From the NCBI GenBank assembly GCA_034716535.1, contig JAYEJW010000066.1:1-16531 (forward strand): a stretch of 16,531 bases of DNA. The letters are read 5' to 3'. This document shows, one piece after another, positions 1 to 7,604 of this stretch. Each line of letters starts with the position of its first letter. Position 1 is the stretch's first letter. This DNA is from JAYEJW01 sp034716535. GTDB taxonomy: Bacteria; Pseudomonadota; Gammaproteobacteria; Chromatiales; Chromatiaceae. The notes under the pieces were generated by a model, which was not told the DNA's origin, did no database searches, and saw only the letters and a list, made by a program, of their open reading frames with translations. The position numbers and the translations under genes are program-made.

Positions 1-175
1 TTCAAGCACACGACCTCGGACCGCTGGGTGTTGGTGTGCTTTATACCCTCGCACGGGAGGATTGTCCAGAACGTGGGGTAACTTTCTACTTAACGCTAGG
101 ATCCTCGCGAGAACGGATTCGCCCTGGCGCCGCGGCGGCCTTGTCCGGCGCTGAGGCATCGGGTATGTTCCCCGC

Positions 176-547
176 ATGAAGTTCGCGGAAGCCGACACCG
201 ACGGCGGCCACCTCATCGAAGGTTACGAGCCGGGCCGGATCCTCATTGACGGGCGCAGCTACAGTGAGAGCCTGATCGTCAGTCCCGGCCGCATCATCTC
301 CGATTGGGGCCCCGCCGCCGCGGCAGACCTGAGCATGGATCACTTTGCGGCCCTCCTCGCGCTCGAGCCACAGGTGATCGTCGTCGGCACCGGCGAGCGC
401 CAGGTCTTTCCCGACCCGCCGCTGTACTTCTCCCTGCTGGAGCGAGGCGTCGGAGTCGAGATCATGGACACGGGCGCGGCCTGCCGCACCTACAACATAC
501 TGATGGCGGAAGGCCGCAAGGTCGCTGCCGGTCTGATTATGCGCTGA
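176..547 (+). CDS. Mth938-like domain protein (DUF498/NDUFAF3 family)
   Basis: This 123-residue protein matches the small, single-domain Mth938-like family (DUF498, related to the mitochondrial assembly factor NDUFAF3). The bacterial members have no settled biochemical role. What I see are family landmarks: an early stretch with GRILIDGRSY (about residues 20-29), a central VIVVGTGERQVFP segment (about 67-79) and a late GVGVEIMDTGAACRTYNIL segment (about 91-109), followed by the usual short tail. There is no signal peptide or membrane segment, so it should be cytoplasmic. The length is normal for the family. The ATG at 176 fits the conserved N-terminus, but no strong ribosome binding site is visible. 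It stands alone, with about 200 bases before the next gene. Confidence 0.85.
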   Translation: MKFAEADTDGGHLIEGYEPGRILIDGRSYSESLIVSPGRIISDWGPAAAADLSMDHFAALLALEPQVIVVGTGERQVFPDPPLYFSLLERGVGVEIMDTGAACRTYNILMAEGRKVAAGLIMR

Positions 548-620
548 GCCCCGGCGCCGGGACACCGGACGCAGCTAGTACAGTCGCGCCTAAGAGTCCG
601 TAACAAGAGAGGGAGAGAGT

Positions 621-652
621 CTCACGCGAAGCCGCGAAGGGCGCGAAGAAAT
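621..652. repeat. Short GCGAAG array in intergenic DNA
   Basis: Three copies of GCGAAG start at 626, 634 and 643, giving 8-9 base spacing, inside the 200-base gap between two plus-strand genes. A purine-rich GAGA tract (606-620) precedes it. Similar ACGCGAAG-type dispersed intergenic repeats occur in many proteobacterial genomes, so this may be one copy of a family. That cannot be decided from one window. Nothing else in 548-747 looks coding. Confidence 0.4.
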
Positions 653-747
653 TCTGTTGGCATGATGACTGTTAGAGAAACTTAGGCGCTGCTGTATTAG
701 TCGTCGTCATGCCGCCGCCATCCGCCATCCCTGGAAGCAGATCCACC

Positions 748-1431
748 ATGGACCGCAAAATTATCCTTTATGTCCTCGCGGCCGCCCTCCTCGCCTTCAT
801 CGCCATCATGCTGTTTCCCGGGCGCGAAGGCGACCCCCGCCCGAAGCTGCCTTGGGACATTGCCGTCGATGATCAGGGCCGGGCCAGCGTTTTTACCCTC
901 ACACTCGGGGAGAGCACCTTCGCAGACGCGCGCCGCCTCTTCGGGGAGGAAGGGGAGATCAACCTCTTCGCCCACCCCGGCCGGGATCCTGTGGTCGAGG
1001 TCTACTTCGAGCGGATCTATTTGAGCGGGCTTCGGGCGGATTTCGTCATGACCCTCGACGTCCCGGCCGACACCGCCGAGAGGATGTACGAGCACGGCCT
1101 TCGCATCAGCCAGCTCCCCAGCGGTAGCAAGAAGGTCAAGATGGCCCCAGAGGACATCGACGTCGTCACCCAGGTTCCGATTCGGAGCATCACCTATTTG
1201 CCGGCCGCGCGGCTCGAAGCGGCTCTGATTGAGAGCCGCTTCGGCGAGCCGGCGGACAAGCTCACCGAAGAATCGGGCATCGGCCACTGGCTGTACCCGG
1301 AAAAAGGCCTGGACGTCGGACGTGATCCCGACGGCAACGTCGTTATCCAATACGTGAATCCCGGTGTCTTCCAAGACCTGTTGAAGCCGCTTCGTCACGA
1401 GCAGGCCGAGACGCAGAAGTCGGATCGCTAA
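748..1431 (+). CDS. Membrane-anchored protein of unknown function
   Basis: I do not recognise this 227-residue protein. Residues 4-22 form one hydrophobic helix (KIILYVLAAALLAFIAIML), with no lipobox cysteine, so it is probably a single-pass inner-membrane protein with a periplasmic body. The rest is soluble. It includes a segment about threshold-like residues (FTLTLGESTFADARRLFG, about 50-67) and a later RFGEPADKL motif (about 168-176) that echoes the first. This hints at two related halves, each beginning with a 'gesTfadarrlFG / aliesrFGeP' helix. I chose the ATG at 748 because the hydrophobic helix then starts at residue 4; an earlier ATG at 709 would add 13 low-complexity residues. Its TAA stop overlaps the TAG stop of the convergent kinase/nuclease fusion gene. 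Confidence 0.7.
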   Translation: MDRKIILYVLAAALLAFIAIMLFPGREGDPRPKLPWDIAVDDQGRASVFTLTLGESTFADARRLFGEEGEINLFAHPGRDPVVEVYFERIYLSGLRADFVMTLDVPADTAERMYEHGLRISQLPSGSKKVKMAPEDIDVVTQVPIRSITYLPAARLEAALIESRFGEPADKLTEESGIGHWLYPEKGLDVGRDPDGNVVIQYVNPGVFQDLLKPLRHEQAETQKSDR

Positions 1432-3413
1432 ACCGCACGCGGCCCGGCGAGCGGAGCGCCGAAGGCGGCCTCCACCTCCTCGTAGATCAGATCCGGCTCC
1501 TTCTCGTAGCGGTGGGAGAAGTGAAAGGGCACCAGGCGGCCGACACCGGCGGCAGCCGCGATCTCCCCACAGGCCCGGGCGGTGAGATGGCCGGTGCGTT
1601 TTGCCTGCATGGCGTCCGCCTGCGTGAACCCCGCCTCGCAGATCAGGACGTCGGCGCCCCGGGCCAGCGCGACCAGGCGCCTCCGGTTCTCGGCCGTATC
1701 CGCCAGATCCGTCCCATACACCAGACGACGCTGCGGCTGTCGTTCCACCAGGTCCTCTGCTACCTCGGCGGCGACCGCCATTCGCCCGTCCGGGAGCCGG
1801 ATCCGCTTCAGTGCGTCGCCTGCCAGGAGCTGACGCTTGAGCACGCCGAGCCAGGCACCATCCGCCAACCCCGACTCCTTCAGTCCCGATTTGCTGATCC
1901 GGATGCTGGGAGCCACCTCGAACGCGAAGGCGAGCACGGGGATGCCGTGATCCAGGATGACAGAGCGCACCCTGAATCCAGCCTCCTCCAGCAGGGTTCC
2001 TTGCTTGACCGAAACCTCCCCCTGTCTCTCTCGGCCTGCGCCCGTCTGAACGAGGAAACGCAGCACTCGGTCCCCGTGCAGCTCATGGATCTCGAAACGG
2101 GGACCTCGGTCGCCGATGCGGTCCCAGCGGATCGCGTCGATGAAGGCGCAGATGTGGTCGGCGAGCCCCGGCGGACCGTAGAGCCGGCAAAGACTGGTCT
2201 CCCCGATACGCGAGCGCAGGAACCAGAGAAAACCGCCGATGTGGTCCATGTGGGCGTGGCTGATGAAGACGTCGCTGACCTGATGGGCGATACGTGCCGG
2301 CAGGCGGGCGTTGTCGCCGAGATCGAACAGTAGGCTGCGTCCGCTCTGACGCAGGCGGATATGCAGCAGGGGGTCGCCGAAGACGCCGTTGAGCAGCAAG
2401 GCACTCGCCGTCCCCAGGTGGACGAAGCAGGCCGGATCGGCACCCTCCCCGTTCGGGGATGCTAGATCCGGCGGCAGAGCGGCCGCAGACATCGTACGGC
2501 GACCGGCCCCAACCGTGCCGAGGAGCCCGTCAGGCCGCCGCTCGGCGTCCCGAACCAGGCAAGCGGGGCTCTCGATACCGACATCCTCGATCCACCGCAG
2601 TCTGACCCGAATCCTGTCGCCTTCTTGGCCAATCACCTCGCCCAAGGCGGCCGTCCCGGCGCGGCGGCCCAAGAGCGCCACCTGGCGGTCGGACCAGTCC
2701 TCCAGGGAACGCGGTCGCAGGCCCGTCAGACGCAGCGTCGATAGCGCAAGCGTCTGCTCTTGCGCCGAGGCGAGCCAGGAATCCCACTCCGCCGTACGAT
2801 CGCGGGCCCGCTGCTTCTTGCTTCTCCGACGGGCGAGCGGCGAGGGGGCGATCACCAGGACCTCCACCTCCAGGTTGCGCAGCAAGGCCTTCGCGGCTTC
2901 GGCCTCCGCGCCTCCCTCCGGCAGGAGCGCCAGAACGAGATCGACGTCCGCCGCGTCGATCATTCCAGCCAGGAGCTCCGCCGCGACCGTTCCGCGAACC
3001 ACACCCGGGGCGTCCACCAGCAGAGGGGTATTCGGGGCTCGCCCGGCAAGCCGCCGCAAGGCCTGCACCAGCGGCAACCGGTAGCGGGCGGCGTCCAGGG
3101 TGCACAGGGCGGACAGTGACGCGACCCGCCACTCCCCATCCTGCCAGGAGCCGACGGCAAGCGCCCCGGGGACACCGAATCCGGGGGAGCCCGGGTCCGC
3201 CGCGATGCCCCAGCACGAGCGCCCCTTCGTCGCAAGCTGCGCCGCCAGCCTGGCCGCCAGGGTCGATTTACCGGCCCCGGTCGGACCCCAGATCAGAACC
3301 CTCGAACCACTCGTGAGCAAGCGCCGGGCGAATCCCGCGGGATCGTTCTCCATCCGCGCGAGCCCGGTCTCCGAGGAATGCCTGGCACCTTGTCCCGTCA
3401 TCTCAGTATCCAC
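1428..3413 (-). CDS. Fusion: Clp1/Grc3-type polynucleotide kinase + RNase Z-type metallo-beta-lactamase
   Basis: Two RNA-processing domains lie in one 661-residue chain. The N-terminal part (about 36-170) matches the Clp1/Grc3 5'-hydroxyl polynucleotide kinase P-loop fold: Walker A GPTGAGKST (43-51), then DPGSPGFGVPGALAVG (73-88), corresponding to the family's DxGQ...PG segment with S in place of Q, then LLVDAPGVVRG (131-141) as the Walker B/'NTPGWVKG' region. The C-terminal part (about 329-650) has the RNase Z-type MBL metal sites: HAHMDH (386-391), DHGIP (488-492), GTD (567-569), GHLTA (608-612) and PFHFSHRY (629-636). From the families, a kinase would phosphorylate 5'-OH RNA ends and RNase Z would cut 3' trailers; the combined role is inference. 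The start is the GTG at 3413; an ATG at 3401 is possible. The gene sits 9 bp after the zinc-ribbon gene, and no signal peptide is seen. Confidence 0.85.
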   Translation of the reverse strand: MDTEMTGQGARHSSETGLARMENDPAGFARRLLTSGSRVLIWGPTGAGKSTLAARLAAQLATKGRSCWGIAADPGSPGFGVPGALAVGSWQDGEWRVASLSALCTLDAARYRLPLVQALRRLAGRAPNTPLLVDAPGVVRGTVAAELLAGMIDAADVDLVLALLPEGGAEAEAAKALLRNLEVEVLVIAPSPLARRRSKKQRARDRTAEWDSWLASAQEQTLALSTLRLTGLRPRSLEDWSDRQVALLGRRAGTAALGEVIGQEGDRIRVRLRWIEDVGIESPACLVRDAERRPDGLLGTVGAGRRTMSAAALPPDLASPNGEGADPACFVHLGTASALLLNGVFGDPLLHIRLRQSGRSLLFDLGDNARLPARIAHQVSDVFISHAHMDHIGGFLWFLRSRIGETSLCRLYGPPGLADHICAFIDAIRWDRIGDRGPRFEIHELHGDRVLRFLVQTGAGRERQGEVSVKQGTLLEEAGFRVRSVILDHGIPVLAFAFEVAPSIRISKSGLKESGLADGAWLGVLKRQLLAGDALKRIRLPDGRMAVAAEVAEDLVERQPQRRLVYGTDLADTAENRRRLVALARGADVLICEAGFTQADAMQAKRTGHLTARACGEIAAAAGVGRLVPFHFSHRYEKEPDLIYEEVEAAFGAPLAGPRAV

Positions 3414-3422
3414 AAAGACCGG

Positions 3423-3788
3423 CTAGCCCTTGACCAGCTTGTCGTGATCCAGGGTCAACAGGCGGCAGGACGCGCAATGCCAAGCCATGTTGGCCGCGGG
3501 CGGGAGGGACATGCTGATCGTGTTCTCCAGCGCGAGACCGATGTGGGCGAATGTTCCGGGCTTGCCCGCCTCCCGAGAGGACCAGATGGCCCCTTTCCCG
3601 AGCATCACCCAACCCTGGTCCATGGGTGCGCCGCACTGGGGACAGCGGAAATCCCTCCCCTCCCACAGCCGCGGGACGTCCGGTACCTTCCGGCTCTTAC
3701 GGCGGATACGCCGCATCAGCCACAGAAGCAGAACCAGGGCGGAGATTGCCACCAGCACGGGCAGGATGAGAAAACCGTCAATCGGCAT
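3423..3788 (-). CDS. Small membrane-anchored zinc-ribbon protein (DUF6487-like)
   Basis: This 121-residue protein has one N-terminal transmembrane helix (about residues 5-25), a basic stretch just after it (RRIRRKSRK, 26-34) that should face the cytoplasm, and a C-terminal zinc ribbon. Four cysteines sit as CPQC (49-52) and CASC (105-108), about 50 residues apart. The 'CPxCGAPMxxG...WHCASCRLLTLD' pattern resembles the DUF6487 family; its function is unknown. The ATG at 3788 is supported by a strong ribosome binding site, GGAGGTG on the minus strand at 3797-3803, 8 bases upstream. It is the first gene of a probable operon with the kinase/nuclease fusion, which starts 9 bases after its stop. 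The zinc ribbon could bind RNA, protein or only metal. Confidence 0.75.
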   Translation of the reverse strand: MPIDGFLILPVLVAISALVLLLWLMRRIRRKSRKVPDVPRLWEGRDFRCPQCGAPMDQGWVMLGKGAIWSSREAGKPGTFAHIGLALENTISMSLPPAANMAWHCASCRLLTLDHDKLVKG

Positions 3789-3801
3789 AGGTGAGTCACC
3801 T
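3789..3801. promoter_or_regulatory. Perfect 13-base palindrome overlapping a ribosome binding site
   Basis: AGGTGA-G-TCACCT is a perfect inverted repeat directly upstream of the zinc-ribbon gene start. It overlaps that gene's GGAGGTG ribosome binding site and lies in the 125-base divergent region shared with the clp gene. It could be an operator half-site pair or a coincidence; a one-base loop is too small for an RNA hairpin in full. Confidence 0.3.
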
Positions 3802-3913
3802 CCAGCGGTCAGTCATCGAGTTGAACTATATCGCGCCCCGACCGAACCGTCCTTGTTCCGGAGCGTCTGCAGTCCTAAGCTCCCAGGAGGGATGCCGGAC
3901 CAGGCGGAAGCAG

Positions 3914-6367
3914 GTGATCCAGAATTTTACGCAGCTCAGCACCAAGAAAGTGATGCAGGCCCTGGAGATGGCGGTGGCCGAGCTCGCCTCCATGCGCCAG
4001 AATCAACTCACCCCGGACTTCATTCTCCTCGCCCTGCTCTCCCAGCCCGACGGGGAGGCGATGAAGATCCTGGAGAACCTGCTCTCCAATCCCGGAGAGG
4101 CCACCGAACGCATCAAGGGCCGCATCCGCCAGCACTATCAGCAGGCAGCGCCGGTCAAGGCCGATCAGATCGTCGCGACCCAGGAGCTCGTGGACCTCTT
4201 CCGCATCGCCTACGAGGAAGCCAAACAGCTGGGCGACAGCTACATCTCCACCGGCACCCTGTTCATCGCCCTGTTCGACACCAAGACCGGCCACACGGCG
4301 GACCTGCTGCGCGAGGCGGGTATCAACCAGGAGCAGGCACGCAAGGCCCTGCAGGAGATCCGTGGCGGGCGCACGGTCAACAGTGAGGACGCCGAGACCG
4401 AGACCAACGTGCTCGAGCGCTACACCCGGGACCTCACGGAGATGGCGCGGCAACACGAGCTGGATCCGGTCATCGGCCGCGAAGAGGAGATCGCCCAGGT
4501 CATCCAGACCCTCTCACGGCGCAAGAAAAACAACCCGGCGCTGATCGGCGAGGCGGGAGTCGGCAAGACGGTGATCGTGGAGGGGCTGGCCCAGCGTATC
4601 GCCGACGCGGATGTGCCGGACACCCTGCTCAACAAGCGCCTTCTATCCCTCGACATGGGGGAGATCGTGGCCGGGGCCAAGATGCGCGGCGAGTTCGAGG
4701 AGCGCCTCAAGTCCGTTCGGGACGCCGTGATCGAGGCCAAGGGGCGGGTCATCCTCTTCATCGACGAGCTGCACACCGTGGTGGGTGCCGGCGCGGGTGC
4801 CGGCGGCATGGACGCACCGAGCCTTCTCAAGACCGCGCTGGCCCAGGGGACCTTGCAGGTCATCGGCGCCGACACCCTGGACGAGTACCACCGTTTCGTT
4901 GAGACAGACAAGGCCCTCGAGCGCCGCTTCCACCCGATCCTGGTGCGCGAGCCATCGGTGGAAGACACCGTCCGCATCCTGCGCGGCATCGCCTCCCGCT
5001 ACGAGCGCCACCACCAGGTCCACTACGCAGAGGATTCCCTGGAATCGGCCGCCCAGTTCGCCGAGCGCTACATCGCCGACCGCCGGCTGCCGGACAAGGC
5101 GGTGGACCTGGTGGACGAGGCGGGCTCTCACAAGCATATCCGTCTCATTTCCATCCCCCGGGACGTCAAGGACCTGGAGCGGGCGCACCAGCGCCTGCTG
5201 CGGGACAAGACCAACGCCTTCAACAGTCAGGCCTTCGAGGAGGCGGCGCGGCTACAGATGGAGATCCTCAAGCTCGAGGAGCGCCTCGCCGCGGCCCGCA
5301 ACGAGTGGGAAGCGGAGCGGGGCAAGGAGGACAGGAACATACGCGCAGAAGATATCGCCCAGGTGGTCTCCCACTGGACCGGCATTCCCGTGTCCCGAAT
5401 GGTGGAGACGGAAGCGAAGAAGCTCGCGCGCATGGAGGAGGAGCTCCACCGACGCATCGTGGGCCAGGAGGACGCGGTCGGAGCGGTCTCCAATGCCATC
5501 CGCCGCAACCGGGCAGGCATCACCTCCGCGCGGCGTCCCATCGGCTCCTTCCTGTTCCTGGGCCCCACCGGGGTGGGCAAGACCGAGCTTGCCCGAACCC
5601 TGGCCGCCTTCCTACTGGACGACGAGACCCGGATCGTGCGCCTGGACATGTCCGAGTACATGGAGCGCCACGAGGTCTCGAAGATGATCGGTGCGCCGCC
5701 CGGCTACATCGGCTACGGCGAGGGGGGACAGCTCACCGAGCGGGTGCGCCGCAATCCCTACACCGTGGTCCTGCTCGACGAGGTCGAGAAGGCCCATCCG
5801 GACGTGTTCAACATGCTGCTGCAGATCCTGGAGGACGGCCAGCTCACCGACGCCCAGGGTCGCCTCGTCTCTTTCCGCAACACCATCCTCATCGGCACCT
5901 CCAACCTGGGCACGGAGTCGCTTGCGCCCGACAAGCGGCCGATCGGCTTCATCCAGTCCGCCAGCCCGAGCTACGCCGAGGCCCGGGACCTGGTCATGCA
6001 CGAGGTCAAGCGGTTCTTCAAGCCGGAGTTTCTGAACCGGCTGGACGACGTCATCGTCTTCCATTACCTGGAGCCGGCGGACGTACGGCGAATCGCCCAG
6101 ATGTTCGTGGACGAGCTGGTGCGCCGGCTCGCACGACGCAAGATCGAGGTGATCGTCGCCGACGAGGTGCTGGACAAGCTCGCCGCCGACGGCTTCGATC
6201 CGGTCTACGGCGCCCGCCCCCTGCGCCGAGAGGTGGAACGCCAGCTGGAGAATCCGCTGGCCATGATGATCGTCACCGGAAAGTGCCCGGACGGCAGTCG
6301 GGTCCAGGCTCGATTGCGGGACACCAAGATACGGTTCGAAGTCGCTCAGGCGATTGGCGGAGAATAA
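3914..6367 (+). CDS. clpC: ClpC-like AAA+ unfoldase (HSP100 family)
   Basis: This is a two-AAA+ HSP100 ATPase of 817 residues from the GTG at 3914. It has a double-repeat Clp N domain (about 1-140), then AAA1 with Walker A GEAGVGKT (212-219) and Walker B VILFIDELH (279-287). A short middle segment follows, containing a UVR-like helix (about 434-458, FEEAARLQMEILKLEERL). AAA2 has Walker A GPTGVGKT (550-557), Walker B VVLLDEVEK (618-626) and a C-terminal D2 domain. The middle region is far shorter than the ClpB M domain. IGF at 677-679 sits in the AAA2 loop that contacts ClpP, which argues for a proteolytic partner over pure disaggregation. ClpC is unusual in gammaproteobacteria, which mostly use ClpA and ClpB. 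The GTG start is chosen because VIQNFTQLSTKKVMQAL begins the N domain and no in-frame ATG precedes it. No clpP lies nearby. Confidence 0.88.
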   Translation: MIQNFTQLSTKKVMQALEMAVAELASMRQNQLTPDFILLALLSQPDGEAMKILENLLSNPGEATERIKGRIRQHYQQAAPVKADQIVATQELVDLFRIAYEEAKQLGDSYISTGTLFIALFDTKTGHTADLLREAGINQEQARKALQEIRGGRTVNSEDAETETNVLERYTRDLTEMARQHELDPVIGREEEIAQVIQTLSRRKKNNPALIGEAGVGKTVIVEGLAQRIADADVPDTLLNKRLLSLDMGEIVAGAKMRGEFEERLKSVRDAVIEAKGRVILFIDELHTVVGAGAGAGGMDAPSLLKTALAQGTLQVIGADTLDEYHRFVETDKALERRFHPILVREPSVEDTVRILRGIASRYERHHQVHYAEDSLESAAQFAERYIADRRLPDKAVDLVDEAGSHKHIRLISIPRDVKDLERAHQRLLRDKTNAFNSQAFEEAARLQMEILKLEERLAAARNEWEAERGKEDRNIRAEDIAQVVSHWTGIPVSRMVETEAKKLARMEEELHRRIVGQEDAVGAVSNAIRRNRAGITSARRPIGSFLFLGPTGVGKTELARTLAAFLLDDETRIVRLDMSEYMERHEVSKMIGAPPGYIGYGEGGQLTERVRRNPYTVVLLDEVEKAHPDVFNMLLQILEDGQLTDAQGRLVSFRNTILIGTSNLGTESLAPDKRPIGFIQSASPSYAEARDLVMHEVKRFFKPEFLNRLDDVIVFHYLEPADVRRIAQMFVDELVRRLARRKIEVIVADEVLDKLAADGFDPVYGARPLRREVERQLENPLAMMIVTGKCPDGSRVQARLRDTKIRFEVAQAIGGE

Positions 6368-6410
6368 CTTAACCGATCGCGTAGGATTTTCGTTCGTGTT
6401 CAAGGCGCGA

Positions 6411-6443
6411 CAGCAGGAGCGTAGCCGGGCTACGTGACTGCTG
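6411..6443. repeat. Long imperfect palindrome after clp
   Basis: CAGCAG (6411-6416) and CTGCTG (6438-6443) pair. Inside them CGTAGCC (6420-6426) and GGCTACG (6428-6434) pair around one central G, separated from the outer arms by 3-base mismatches. The 138 bases between the clp stop and the next gene are otherwise noncoding. There is no U-rich tail on either strand, so a factor-independent terminator is not well supported. The compact stem with flanks rich in GACGCAAAGACAAGCAAGCG resembles dispersed palindromic intergenic repeats. It may still end transcription from both convergent neighbours. Confidence 0.45.
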
Positions 6444-6505
6444 GCGCAACGCAGAAGACGGACGCAAAGACAAGCAAGCGGGTAGGTTCTTCGACAGAAA
6501 TCGCC

Positions 6506-7597
6506 TCAGTAGGACGAGGCCGAGGCCGCTCGCACCTCAGAGGCCACGTGCGGCCTTGCAAGGATTCGGTACACCCCGTCCTCGCCCCGGCCCGTGTCAA
6601 GGGCGTCCGCAATCGCGTCGCCGATCAGGGTCGCCACGCCGACGCGGTAGTGTTGGGGGTCCCAGAAGTTCTCGTCCTCCAGGGAGATCCGCGATCTGAT
6701 CATGAAATCGATCACCGTCGTCCCCTGGAAGCCCTGGGCCATCCGCACGACCCTTGCCTTGCATTCATCGACCACCGCTGCCTGCCTCGATCCCGGCGCT
6801 GGTAGGCGGAACTGGTGATAGGGGGGAAAGACGAGCACCTTCACCGTCTCCTTCGGCAGCGCACGCAGCATGTCCTGCAGCAGCTCGAGATTCGGGAAGG
6901 TCCACCCACCCCGCTCCTCCCGAGACACGGGCTCCGGTGGTTCGGCCGCAGGCTTCAGGTGTGGCGGAGAACCCTCGTAAAGCTTGCCCCGCACCATCTC
7001 GATGTCGTACCTCGAATCCGCCGGGAGAAAATTCTTGTAGCCGTCTCCTCCGTGGTGGGGCTCCCAGATTCCCAGCAGATTGCGGAACTGGTTCCACCCC
7101 TGCTCCAGGGTTTCGGCGTTGAACAGGTAGAGCAGATCGTTCCATCTGTTCTCGTCGTACATCCAGGGCGGGAAGGTCCGAGGGCCGAGTTTCGCGTGAA
7201 GGTGATCCTCGGTGCACCAGACACTGTCATCGACGCCAAGGAACGCATACCGGGTCCTGGGATGATGACGCACGAACACCGAGAGGATCTGGGACTGCTC
7301 GTAAGGCGTGGCCGCGTTCATGGCGAGGTTGACGAATTCGGCGCCGAGCAGCGGATCGAGCTGGCCCGGGCGCAGCAGCCGAACGCTGGATGTCCCCACG
7401 ATGAGGCTGTCGAACCGCGGCTTGCGTGCCAGCGCCGGGTAAGAAAAGCGCTGATTCTTGGCGACCGGCGCCCGCTCTAGAGGGGGCGAGAACCAGACGT
7501 TGTCGTAGGGGTCCAGGAGAAGGATCCAGGCGCTGACGATGAGCGCGCTCAAGACCGTCGTCAACAGCAGCGTCTTGACGTAGCTCGCCCAGCGCAT
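6506..7597 (-). CDS. SGNH/AlgJ-like periplasmic O-acyl transfer partner protein
   Basis: This 363-residue protein has an N-terminal membrane anchor (about residues 6-28) and a large periplasmic domain. It begins with a serine motif, GTSS (68-71, in SLIVGTSSVR), and ends with a DPQHY motif (D313, H316). These are the nucleophile block and the Asp/His block of SGNH-type acyltransferases that work with MBOAT proteins, such as the AlgJ/AlgX and DltD types. In such pairs the MBOAT protein brings an acyl group across the membrane and the SGNH partner places it on a sugar polymer; the substrate here is unknown. The ATG at 7597 follows the MBOAT stop by 7 bases and has GAGGG upstream, so I prefer it to the ATG at 7633, which lies inside the MBOAT gene. 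Confidence 0.8.
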   Translation of the reverse strand: MRWASYVKTLLLTTVLSALIVSAWILLLDPYDNVWFSPPLERAPVAKNQRFSYPALARKPRFDSLIVGTSSVRLLRPGQLDPLLGAEFVNLAMNAATPYEQSQILSVFVRHHPRTRYAFLGVDDSVWCTEDHLHAKLGPRTFPPWMYDENRWNDLLYLFNAETLEQGWNQFRNLLGIWEPHHGGDGYKNFLPADSRYDIEMVRGKLYEGSPPHLKPAAEPPEPVSREERGGWTFPNLELLQDMLRALPKETVKVLVFPPYHQFRLPAPGSRQAAVVDECKARVVRMAQGFQGTTVIDFMIRSRISLEDENFWDPQHYRVGVATLIGDAIADALDTGRGEDGVYRILARPHVASEVRAASASSY

Positions 7598-7604
7598 GGG
7601 GCCC

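Noticed and set aside
1..81. Open frame at the left edge ending in TAA at 79-81 (FKHTTSDRWVLVCF...)
   Set aside because: It is 26 codons long with no start and no recognisable motif; it could be the end of a gene lying outside the window but cannot be supported.
1512..2333. Plus-strand open frame opposite the kinase/nuclease fusion
   Set aside because: It is antisense to the clear metal-binding motifs and has no domain or ribosome binding site of its own.
4785..5687. Long plus-strand open frame inside clp in another frame
   Set aside because: The product is Ser/Arg/Pro/Trp-rich and repeats the shape of a shifted coding sequence; the clp frame carries all Walker motifs.
5612..6403. Long minus-strand open frame antisense to clp
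   Set aside because: It lies wholly opposite a conserved AAA+ gene. High GC makes such frames common, and the translated sequence shows no known motif.
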